64,000 bases of DNA, taken from positions 19,935,999-19,999,998 of the forward strand of contig NC_019876.2 of assembly GCF_002234675.1 (NCBI RefSeq), given 5' to 3'. Positions 55,158 through 64,000 of the stretch are shown here, piece by piece. Origin of the DNA: Oryzias latipes (lineage: Eukaryota > Chordata > Actinopteri > Beloniformes > Adrianichthyidae). Every line of letters starts with the position of its first letter. Positions within the stretch are counted from its first letter, which is position 1. The notes under the pieces were generated by a model. It worked only from the letters and a program-made list of their open reading frames with translations. It had not been told where the DNA came from and made no database searches. The position numbers and the translations under genes are program-made.

Positions 55158-55377
55158 TGTAACCCTAGGCACTTTAACATTGGGAGTTGGGTCATCTAGA
55201 CCCACTAGACAGTGCTCTGAACCTTTTTTCTTCAATGATTTGTGATTTTCACTGGTGTCCATGGATTACATGAAATCTTTCCCCCTTTATCCACCTTTGT
55301 CATGGTAGAACACGTCAATGGAAGGGGGGGGGGGGGGGTCATCTAAGATAGATAGAACAAGGGATAACCCTTGTGCA
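55158..55377 (-). mobile_element. TTAA MITE, copy 6 (terminally degraded), inside the CACTA element
   Basis: 'ccctaggcactttaacattg' ... 'ggtcatctaagatagatagaacaaggg'; the outermost bases and TTAA are lost on both sides and a G-run has expanded near 55325-55338. Confidence 0.75.
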
Positions 55378-56518
55378 AATCAGTAACAGATCACAACTGT
55401 CACAAAACTCTCCAATCTTTCCTGTAATGTGTTCCAAATTAATTATTTCTGAGACAAGGCCCAACTCCTTCTCATGTAAAAATATATGGGATGCTCTGTG
55501 CTGATTTCATTTTGACAGCATTCAAAAAGCTGATTATGGTTGACAAGTGATTAACATACATTTCGAAGTTTAATTTAGATGACCATTGTTTAAAAAATGT
55601 GCTTTGACTCGAACATAATACACATATGTCTAAACAACCAAGATAAAGATTTTTAACAGGGAGATGCAAAGACAGTGTTGCTTAGGAATTACAGTTTTCT
55701 AAGGAAACAATAGCTTAAATCGTTTCAGATGCTGTTCAATCATATTTGTAAGTCTTAAAACGCTCTGCATTGGTAAAACGGGTGCAAAAACAATCTGGAC
55801 TATCTCAAAGTCCGAAATAACATGAATACGGTACTCCTTTTCCTCCTGCGGTCAATACCAGCTAAGAAGGGAATGGGGGGACGGCAGGGTTTCATAAATA
55901 ACACAAAATGTATTTTCCTTAGTTTTACCATACAATAATAATAGAGGTGAGTTTTAAAGTAGTGTGTATAATATCTTCTAATTACATCATACAACTTTGT
56001 GGACAAAGGTACATGTTTTGCGGTAACCCTCTCACCCCCACCCCCCTCAAGTCATTTGGTTGCGCCTGTCCTGACGGTTGGAAAGAGAGGGAAAAGCAGC
56101 AGCCACTTTGAACCAGACCCTTCTGATAGCCTGTTCGGTAAGTTTTTCTGAGACTATTTTTATATGGTAAGTTTTTCTGAGACTATTTTTATATTATTAA
56201 ATATTATTACTTCACTCAATGTGAACAAATATTGTTCCCCGAAGCCTAATGACAGCTAGGTATCCAAGCTAGTCGTCAAGTGTGACGAGGCAGCCAGTAG
56301 GAGAGCGGCATTCCGCCCCTTCTAGGCATGTTCGTATGACCTAGCTTAGCCACCAGAATTTCTTCCATTTAGAGGAACGCGAGGCTGCAGTGTTTTCTCC
56401 GTGTTATGAATGAGCGTCACTAGATCGGTGCGTACTATACATGCAGGCTAATATTTTTTATGGTAGTTATCTTCACCTCCCGGAAATTTAATCAGTAATC
56501 AAAAGCGAGCAGGTGCTG

Positions 56519-56548
56519 CCCCCCCCCCCCCGCCCGCCCCCCCCCGTT
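56519..56548. repeat. C-rich homopolymer tract
   Basis: ccccccccccccc with two interrupting g, inside the CACTA element. Confidence 0.9.
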
Positions 56549-56943
56549 TGCAAGGCTCCGTCCAAGAAGTGAATGCTGGGACATGAGGTCATGTGACTGG
56601 TTTTGAGTAAACTAATTGGCTGTAAGCCAATGTCTACAAATATAAAGGAGCAAACGTAGCTTAATGAAATACTATTGGATTGTGGTATAAAGTAATAAAT
56701 AAATAAAACAACTGTTTTATTATTGTTTTATTTATTTATAAAAATCAATCATGACTTTTAAAAGTACTTTAAAGTATTTTTACACATAGAGCCACATTAT
56801 AGTTCAAACCCAGGAAACGAGTCCGGTTTAAGATGCTTTCTCATTTATGTCGCTCTTATAAATAATGGAAGTATAACAGTTCATGTCATTGTATAATTCA
56901 GAATATGTCTGATATTTTCACTAATTTTATTTTTCATTTTAGC

Positions 56944-58207
56944 AGAAACGGATAGCCTCGATAGATGTATAGAAAACCAAACCAAGATGCTGTCTGCCAG
57001 ATCCTTGACCTCGGATTTCAGTCAAGAAAAGCCTTCATTGACAGTGATGTCGTAAAAGAAGATGATAGACCTACAAGGATTCTGGAGGCATATCCATGTT
57101 TTAAGGAGCTTCATCATGTGAGCAATTTACTTGTGTTTTTGATTGGTAGTTCCCCTCACCGCCCATCTTTACAAAGGAGGCATTTTTTTATGTTACTTTT
57201 GTTTTAGGTGATGGAGGAGCTGCTGTGGATCCAGGATATAGGAAACGGCAAATTCAGATGTCAAGTACAGGACAGATGGGAAGACTTCTGGTCACTAGTG
57301 CAGTTTTAGAGTTTGGAAAAAAGTGTTGAAGCCTCCCATGAGCTTAAGTGGAGGTAACTCCTTTTACTGTCTTTTTTTGCATTATGTTTTTAGTGGTGTT
57401 GGTCAGAATTGCGTTGTTATTATGCAAACTGATATTCAATTTAATGTAAACTCAACATTAAGCTGAAAATGAAGTTAATAACTGAGTTATTCTATTATAT
57501 TGTTCTATTTTAGTTGAACACAACGTTGCACTCTTCAGAGCACTCCCAACACTTTTCCCATCTCCAACTTCACCCCTTAAGAAACTGGCACATGCTAGTG
57601 AAGCATTGCTGCATGTTCTAGAGGTGAGTTTTTGTTCCCATTTGAAACTTTAATTTTGTGCTTGATTTTTGTTTGTCTCTGATGGTCTGTAATAACTGTG
57701 GGTAGAGACTGGAAGGAACAATGTGAGGATCCCAGCATTTCTGGGGTTTTTTCTGCCACTAGATATGCAAAATGGTGTTAATGACACCTAAAAAGCCTAA
57801 ATACAAGCATCTACAAAAATTATATTAATTTTCAAAATGGCAAATACGACCCTAGTGATGTTTCATTATTACTAACAAAATATTTTCAGTAAAAGTTACA
57901 ACATAAACTGTTTTACCCTAATTATTTTTATCTTCAGCCAACAGATGATCCTGCCATATACCTGGAGAAGAGATCTTTCTCCAGCCCGGTGTTGCTCTTT
58001 GATGGGTCCTGCTGTCTCGTGGCAAGTGGAGCAACTCCCATCACCACCTTTGCCAAAGAAGATCTTGGCCATAGGTTGTTTTATCTGTTGGCTTACCACT
58101 ACACCTTCCAACTTACCCATCCCAAGTTTGTGGCAACCCTACTTTATGTCAGTCAGACAGAAATATTGAAGGACAATATTCACGAGCGGGACACCACAAG
58201 TTCATAA
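56944..58207 (+). pseudogene. CACTA-associated spliced gene, decayed
   Basis: Four exon-like blocks with splice signals. A: ~56944-57118, ending at GTGAGC, frame includes AFIDSDVVKEDDRPTRILEA and YPCFKELHH. B: 57208 to ~57354, VMEELLWIQDIGNGKF then RWEDFWSLVQF, followed by an in-frame TAG at 57306. C: 57514-57623 between tattttag and GTGAG, HNVALFRALPTLFPSPTSPL then EALLHVLE. D: 57938-58207, PTDDPAIYLEKRSFSSPVLL then HYTFQLTHPKFVATLLYV and a TAA. The pattern (ED-R-P...AYP, PxxxPxxxF, DDPxxYL...SSPVLL) recalls an uncharacterised protein family I associate with fish EnSpm elements, including SAM-domain-3-like proteins. The ATG at 56965 follows an in-frame stop, so the N-terminus is lost. Function unknown. 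Confidence 0.6.
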
Positions 58208-58946
58208 AAAAAAGTTTTGGCAGAGTGAAACGTTTTTACTGAGTGGTAGAGCTCTCACGGTGAGAAATGAATGCCTTGTTTGGTGATGTTAACCAGAGAC
58301 ACTCTTTTTCTTATTTCTCTTAACCTCAGATTATTTACTAGTATGGCCTGCATCAGCGTACATTAAGATTTAGCTGTAAACCTATGTTAAATTTTATGTT
58401 GAAATGCTTCAAGCAGTTCTTTGTATTTGTAGAAGCAGAAGTATTCTATGTTAACAGTGTATTCAAAGCAATTTTGAAAAAAGCAATATAAATAAATATT
58501 GTTAAGTATAATCCTGTATGCTTGTATTTTTCTTGTCTTGGTTTGAGCTACAAAAGCTAGTAATTACACAATACTAGCTTTAATTCAGCTAGCAATAAGT
58601 CTTAATTCTAGTATAATAACTCTTGAATTAAAAGCATATCTTCTTATGGTTATCTAGTTTTAGGGTCTTTTTACTCAAAGTGAGTAATAAACAACTGTCA
58701 AAGAAGAATTTATAAACTAGTTTTGAGACTGTTTTACCTAAAAAATAGTGCTTGAAATGAGTATTTTACTACTAATTTTGAGTTGTTTCTCTCTTTCTAA
58801 AAGCCAAGATATTTTTTCTTATTTTAAGATATCTTATCAAGTGAAATTATCTTACCCCACTGGCAGATAATTTCACTTGTTTTAAGACAATATAATCTAA
58901 AAATAAGTCTACATTTCTTGTATTTAGACAGTCAATTTTTGCAGTG

Positions 58947-59155
58947 TACTGAAACACAACTGCAAATCACGAAACACAACAGCAAATCACACAAAACAAC
59001 AGCAAATACTGAAACACAACTGCAACTCAAGAAACACAACAGCAAATCACGCAACACAACAGCAAATACTGAAACACAACAGCAAATCATGAAACAAAAC
59101 AGCAAATCACGAAACACAACAGCAAATACTGAAACACAACAGCAAATCAATCGTG
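58947..59155 (+). repeat. Subterminal 20-bp tandem array, right half of the split left arm
   Basis: About ten more units (tactgaaacacaac, tgcaaatcacgaaacacaac, ...), continuing the array broken at 54814. Confidence 0.9.
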
Positions 59156-59581
59156 TATGATTTTTCAAATGTTATTAATAATTGTTTTCTTTATGTGGAC
59201 ATTTTAAATACATGAAACAGTCCTGAAGCATTCTTGCTAGAGTGGTCTTAACGGAGAGGGAATACCCTTAATACTGGAAAAAAAAAAACTTTACCTTGTT
59301 AAACGTTGTTGTAATTTTTATTGTAGTAATACAATTGAAAAAAAATGCTTTTGGACTGTCTCATGTATTGAAAATGTCCACTAAAAAAAGACAGTAATAA
59401 GGAAATGTAAAAAATAATACACAATTTGTTTTATATTACGTCACTTCCGGGATTCAGGACGTTCCGTTTCAGTTAGACGCCGTTTCTCCGCTTTCCTTTT
59501 TGTGTTTTGTGGATTTGTTCATTTGTATCGAGATTGTTTTTGTAATTCAGTATTTGTTAGTTTTCACCCAAAATTGCTTTT

Positions 59582-59850
59582 GTGTTTCAGGACTCTGTCA
59601 TTTGTTCCGTGGTTTGCTGTTGTGTTTCAGTTTTTGCTATTGTGTTTCTTGATTTGCTGTTGTGTTTCGTGATTTGCAGTTGTGTTTCAGTATTTGCTGT
59701 TGTGTTTCAGTATTTGTTGTTGTGTTTCATGATTTGCTGTTGTGTTTCAGTATTTGCTGTTGTGTTTCGTGATTTGCTGTTGTGTTTCGTGATTTGCTGT
59801 TGTGTTTCAGTATTTGCTGTTGTGTTTCGTGATTTGTTCATTTGTACTGG
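59582..59850 (-). repeat. Subterminal 20-bp tandem array of the right arm (inverted)
   Basis: About 13 units of gttgtgtttcrtgatttgct / gttgtgtttcagtatttgct, the reverse complement of the left array. It produces a 116-codon Cys/Val/Phe-rich frame that is a repeat artefact. Confidence 0.9.
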
Positions 59851-59913
59851 GATTTGCTGTTGCTGTATCTTAAATGTAAGCGTGTCTTGCACCTCTCGGC
59901 CACCGTATAAAAT

Positions 59914-61560
59914 CCCTCTGAGAAACATTTGATGTTATGTTTCTTTTGTTAAAACATTTGCAAAACAAAAAACGTTTGCGTTAATGATGGAAACTTTATT
60001 TACTGTAAAAACACGTGTTCCTCTCACAGGTTAATTTTAGAACTTAACCCTCCAGATAAACAAGGAACCAATCACAAAACCAGTTTAAAGAGCTCTTTGG
60101 TCCGTCCACTAAATGTCATCTTTTTATTATTATTATAATTATTATTTACAAAAAGTATTTCTAACCTAAATTGAATGGACGTTATGACAGGAAAGAATAC
60201 ATGGTTCCCTTGAAAAGTTGTTAAAAGTAAATACTAAGTGAAGGGTACATTTCTCACTTGAAATCTTATTAAAAATAAATATCAGTCCACATACAAATAT
60301 TTGTCCACAAACAAAAACTAAAACAGAGCAGATCATTACTGACTGAAGAGACCAGATCAACTTTACAAAGCTGAGACACTAAGTATTTTTGAATACCAAC
60401 CTTTACTCTGACGATAAATCACATACAGAGGCATGCCTTGGTCTGCACACTGCAGAAGGAGGTAGTTGGCTTAGTTGGGCACCGTATATGACTGCAGGTA
60501 TTAATAAAATCTGTAATTTTGCCCTCATTGGTAATCCATTAGAGTGATTTTTTGTGTGTCTCAATTGCATTTTATTTTCTGACCATATTTTGGTGGTAAC
60601 CGAGGTGTATATTCTTTTGTGCCTGACCATAGAAACAAAACACTACAATCAAAGGACAGGAGGGAACAGTTAATTACAAAGAAAAGGAAGGGGACAAAAA
60701 GCTGATGGCATGTAGACTGCCTGTTTTGTAAGTAGAGATGGACTAACAAATAGGACTGGTGAAACTTTGGAGACCCTTTTAGTGCCGGCTTTGCGTGCTC
60801 TAAGCTCTGGATTGTCACAGGGCCCTTTAGTTTTTATTGAAGAACCACGTCTTGATTCTCACATAATCAGCCTTATTGAAATCGTTCTGCTGGAAATCAA
60901 ACACTAGTAACTGAAGCTTGTGTTTGATATAAGGTCACAAAGTGCATCTGGATTCATGTATCTCTTGTTGCAGAACTGCATAATTGCCATCATAGTAATT
61001 GTACTGCAAACTATCCCCACTGACAGGCGAGGGTCCAGAGCACATCATAGATGGACTATGTCAGAGTCACACGCTTTCTCTAGTTGTCGCCACTGGACCT
61101 GCAGGTGATCGTGTCGCATGGCCAGTAATGGATTTATTCCTATCTCTCGAAACACACCAGGCTAGGGCTCTAACCATGATTGAAGGGTACAGATACCGGC
61201 TCAGAGCTCCGTTGCCAGGGGCTACAGGAGCTCTTGCAGGGCATCCACAAATGCAGTTGCCATGGAAACTAGGGGTTTGAGTCTTCTGCCTGCAGATGGC
61301 AATACAGCACTCTGAATGCCTGGCACCACGCAGAGTAGGATGGTATATTTATGTTTTTTTTTTTTTTTATATTCCTTGCCGAACAAGAATGAAACTGTCT
61401 GCCAGGTAGTGGCTGTGGTGCAAAGCCATTTTTTTTGTTGGCAGAGAAGGACAGAAAATGGATCATTTTACCAGATAAACCCCTGAAATGAAAATGAAAG
61501 AAATGCATGTGTAGCAATAAAATACTCAATCTTCCCCTCGAATATTGACTTGAGAAAATT
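59914..61560. other. Mostly non-coding; mixed-composition block at 60975-61270
   Basis: AT-rich to ~60900. The block 60975-61270 is GC-balanced and information-dense (cactgacaggcgagggtcca ... agctccgttgccaggggcta ... gttgccatggaaac), with no convincing frame. It may be a conserved non-coding element or UTR of the minus-strand gene to its right. Confidence 0.35.
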
Positions 61561-61563
61561 AAT

Positions 61564-61709
61564 TCAATCAGGAGAGACTGTTTGCAAAGCTGAACCTGGG
61601 AATTTGAGCTCAAGTTTCTCTGCAGTGCAAACCACTTCCGCCTGCAGCAGTTGCAGGTCTTGCTTCCTTTCTTCTGCAGCATTCACATTTGTCAGCACTC
61701 CCGTCAAAT
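61564..61709 (-). CDS. Predicted minus-strand gene, coding exon 3 (terminal or near-terminal)
   Basis: Follows a strong acceptor on the minus strand (tttttttcttgtag). After two bases completing an Asp codon, it encodes 47 residues, LTGVLTNVNAAEERKQDLQL then LQAEVVCTAEKLELKF, to TGA at 61566-61564. The sequence has amphipathic heptad spacing and looks like a coiled coil. Its phase fits exon 62221-62331 exactly. A possible internal donor (CCCAG|GTTCAG) could extend the gene further left, changing the C-terminus. I do not recognise the protein. Confidence 0.5.
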
Positions 61710-62220
61710 CTACAAGAAAAAAACCCTGTGAGCACGTCAGGCTGGTGATTGTTCATAGCGAGATAAATGGCTGGGCATTCAAGTGCCGATTTCTTCTGTT
61801 TCACATCACTGGCTGTTGATAGTTCAGCAGATCCCAGGAATTTATCTGCTGGTGCTGTTGCTGGGGCCAGTTTGCAATATTCCCCACTCGAGTGAGAAAT
61901 ACTGCAACCTACAGCTGCTGGTCTGAAACTGATAAAAAGCTCTCAGACAGGAAAGTCATTCCTGATCATTTGTTTTAAGATCTTAAAATAAATCTGAACC
62001 ACAGGAGCAAAGTGATAAAACATTTACACTGAACTGTATCATTTACAGCAGTGTTCCTCTTTCAGACTGACTTCATGCACCTTCAGATCACGTCTAACAA
62101 TCATCAGCCAACATTATTTCACTGCACTGAAAGCAACTGTAATGAATTGCTCATTCTGGATGGGAAATGAGCCGGATTTCTCTCCATTTTCTCTCAAGAC
62201 TGTTTAAGGGCAGTTAGCAC

Positions 62221-62331
62221 CTCCAGATCCAATCCGGTATAAGACCGTCATGAGCTTCACCAGCGGATTCCAGGGATTTTTCAGCACACTCTGTTCCACA
62301 TGTAGTCTGGAGTCAAATAAAGACAGGGCAG
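62221..62331 (-). CDS. Predicted minus-strand gene, coding exon 2
   Basis: 111 bp between a minus-strand acceptor (gttttcttgtaaag) and a weak GTGCTA donor. Encodes ALSLFDSRLHVEQSVLKNPW then NPLVKLMTVLYRIGSG, with a split codon at each end: TCT (Ser) with the upstream exon and GAT (Asp) with the downstream exon. Both junctions keep phase, which is unlikely by chance. No domain recognised. Confidence 0.5.
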
Positions 62332-63037
62332 CTTTACAAGAAAACTTTTTTGTTTCGATTTTTTTAAGCAGAAAGGTTTTTTGTGTAAAGTGAAAAATCG
62401 AACAAAACTTCCTTACTTGGTTTAATAACAAGTGAATTATGAAAGGAATTGTTGGACAGATTTGCTGCGTTTGTCCAAAAAAATTCCGTAACAATTTTGA
62501 AGCATGACGCTTTAACTGTATGGGGTGAAATTAGAAGCAGCTTAGCGTGATTGAAAAACCAGATTGTAAATTTGAAAACTAGACATAAATTTGAAAAATT
62601 TTCTTAGAAATTTAAAAACAGTTTGAAACTTGAAAGTACACATTGACTGTGACTTCAAATAGGATCAGCTCACCAGCAAAAACTTGAACTGAAAGCAAAG
62701 AGGAAGAAACAAAAAGAGTTGAAAATACAGATAAATGCATTTTTTATTATTTGGTAACAGTTTTGGTTTGAGTTTTTCTTTTTATTCAAGTTTTACATTT
62801 ACATTTCTTCTTTTTCTAATTTTCAATATTTATTTCAAATTGACAATGTGTACTTTCCAATTTTAAAACTGTTTTCAAATATTCATTTTTCTCTCTCCAA
62901 ATTTTCAATCTGGTTTTCATCTCTGATCCTAATTCATCAATTGATCCTAATTTGACCCCATTCAAATGCTTCAATCGCTCGTCAGCTTTGGCCAAAAAAA
63001 CCTATGAAGCTTTCAAGTACTGTAGGAAATAACTCAC

Positions 63038-63050
63038 ACGGTGAAGACAT
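63038..63050 (-). CDS. Predicted minus-strand gene, start codon exon (coding part)
   Basis: Minus-strand ATG at 63050-63048 with A at -3, then TCT TCA CCG T and a good donor (CACCGT|GTGAGT). It supplies MSSP and the first base of Ser5. The exon's 5' edge is uncertain. With the two exons to its left the protein would be 89 residues. Confidence 0.4.
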
Positions 63051-63741
63051 ACTCCAAGTGCTTTCACTTTGTTTGATACGGATAAAATTAATAGACTGTA
63101 AAGCCCCACACACTCGATAGTTAGTGTAATTAATTATATAAAAAACACGTGTCTCATTTCTTTTCAATCCAACCAGATAAATTGAACCAGGGGTGCAAAG
63201 TAAATATTTTAATATATGTTGATTTAAAACGCATCATTTAAATGTTTCTGGAAACGCCCAAAAAGGCACTAAAAGTTGTTATTCTTATAAACGATTATTA
63301 AAGTTTAGAAATGCACGAGTTATTGAATTACAGTTATATTTTATTGCTTATAATGGCGGATTAAAAAAAAAGATTGGCATAATCAACACATCCAATCCAA
63401 TCCATCAAAAAAATTAGCGAATACATTTTTTGCTGTGTCTCCGTCAACTCAAGCACGAGCTTTCAAAAGTAAACGTGACCTTTCAGATTTCCGAGCATAC
63501 CAAGGAGAATTGAACGCAGCACAGTTGTGAGATCAGCTGATTTTTACGCTGCCATTTTGTCCGGCAGAGCAGCAGCCAGCCAGTCAGTCAGTAAAGGGAA
63601 TCCACCGGCGAGACTTTACCGAAGCAGTTCCGCACTGGTTTGACTGAGGGCAGAGAAAGAATTTGTATGAGGCGGCACTAACTGAGCTCCACGGCCCGGA
63701 CAGGAGGACTGAGCTTAAGGAGTTGTCATTTTTCAACTTAC

Positions 63742-63850
63742 CGGTCCCGTCGCACTCCGGCCGGCTGGGACGCCAGCTAAGTAACACCGCTAGCTCTCTT
63801 GGCTAACACCGACAGTCCCTTCAGTAAAAACGGCGTCCTTCCAGCTGTCA
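63742..63850 (-). promoter_or_regulatory. Candidate promoter / non-coding first exon of the minus-strand gene
   Basis: A perfect-looking donor on the minus strand (GGGACCG|GTAAGTTG, exon end at 63742) lies in a GC-richer region with several CpGs (ccggtcccgtcgcactccgg, ccggctgggacgcc), within otherwise AT-rich DNA. No long frame. The transcription start is not determined. Confidence 0.4.
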
Positions 63851-64000
63851 GTTTTACGCTATGGCTGAGCATACTTCAAACCATGTTCTATTCAGTTCTG
63901 AATCACTTTTTGTTACCCGAGCGGGACTTTAAGGAACACTTTGCAAACAACAAAACAACAAACAAAGCAACAACAAAACAACGTAAAGCGATAGCTTAAA

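Larger units (their letters stand above)
54815..58946. mobile_element. CACTA/EnSpm-type element nested in the repeat array (TSD TA)
   Basis: Termini CACTGCAAAAATGAA (left) and TTTTTGCAGTG (right). The dinucleotide TA (54813-54814 and 58947-58948) is consistent with a short TSD, and fusing the flanks restores the repeat unit. Subterminal sequence in the right 350 bp contains many 'aagtgagtaataa / ttgtttctag'-like short motifs, as usual for fish EnSpm. It carries a decayed spliced gene (56944-58207) and a truncated TTAA MITE (55158-55377). No DDE transposase recognised. Confidence 0.75.
54539..59906. mobile_element. MITE with long TIRs and subterminal 20-bp repeats, split by a CACTA element
   Basis: The left end ACGGTGGCCGAGAGGTGCAA is repeated in inverted form at the right end for roughly 88 bp, and both ends continue into arrays of the 20-bp unit agcaaatcacgaaacacaac in opposite orientations. 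The 7-bp ATAAAAT is present on both sides (54531-54537 and 59907-59913). Without the nested 4.1 kb insertion the element would be about 1.24 kb and non-coding; the ORFs inside the arrays are repeat translations. Superfamily unknown to me. Confidence 0.8.

Noticed and set aside
58918..59932. Frames of 70-116 codons rich in Cys/Val or Thr/Gln/Asn repeats
   Set aside because: They are translations of the 20-bp subterminal repeat arrays (period 20 gives a repeating peptide every 60 bp).

Overview
The window is nuclear DNA of a teleost fish, most likely a percomorph. Evidence: GT-AG spliced vertebrate exons (a Rab32/Rab38-type GTPase), fish-type tRNA-derived SINEs, and a dense mix of Ty3/gypsy chromoviruses, L1-clade LINEs and hAT, PIF/Harbinger, piggyBac and CACTA/EnSpm elements. 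Most long open frames are transposon remnants or accidental frames in the GC-rich 3' UTR of one L1-type LINE family. Host coding sequence is sparse.

Host genes. (1) Two C-terminal coding exons of a plus-strand Rab32/Rab38 gene (19408-19557 and 29950-30156), separated by a 10.4 kb intron full of transposons; the GTP-binding N-terminal exon(s) must lie left of the window. (2) A plus-strand two-coding-exon gene (38041-38095 and 42015-42205) for an 81-residue single-pass membrane protein with a signal peptide. (3) A predicted minus-strand gene at the right edge: non-coding first exon near 63.74 kb and coding exons at 63050-63038, 62331-62221 and 61709-61564, giving an 89-residue protein whose C-terminal half looks coiled-coil.

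Mobile-element layout. 0-2 kb: 3' end of a gypsy element and its LTR. 2-5 kb: SINE, hAT with a BED-finger fragment, second SINE. 6.7-15.8 kb: one minus-strand gypsy element split by at least four later insertions with readable target-site duplications (TSDs): a PIF/Harbinger (TSD CAG), a solo LTR (TSD about GCCAC), an L1 3' end (13-15 bp TSD) and a hAT (TSD CTCTAGAT). 16-18.8 kb: an L1 3' UTR copy and a 1.2 kb element with 53-bp perfect terminal inverted repeats (TIRs). 19.6-29.7 kb, the Rab intron: minus-strand L1, TTAA MITE, two opposed copies of a LINE-like tail repeat, a hAT with a nested solo LTR, a second L1 fragment, and a gypsy gag fragment split by a Harbinger-type element (TSD TTA). 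32-36.9 kb: piggyBac deletion derivative, TTAA MITE, L1/Tx1-type LINE 3' half, LTR and MITE fragments. 39.9-43.4 kb: two minus-strand L1 3' ends around the membrane-protein gene. 46.7-52.3 kb: Harbinger 5' end, an oddly ordered gypsy block (RNase H, integrase with chromodomain, LTR, then RT) and an L1 3' UTR. 52.6-59.9 kb: further TTAA MITEs and a MITE with about 20 subterminal 20-bp repeats, into which a 4.1 kb CACTA/EnSpm element carrying a decayed spliced gene has jumped.

No rRNA gene, genuine tRNA gene, CRISPR array or prokaryotic operon is seen. Intervals not listed show only AT-rich sequence to me.
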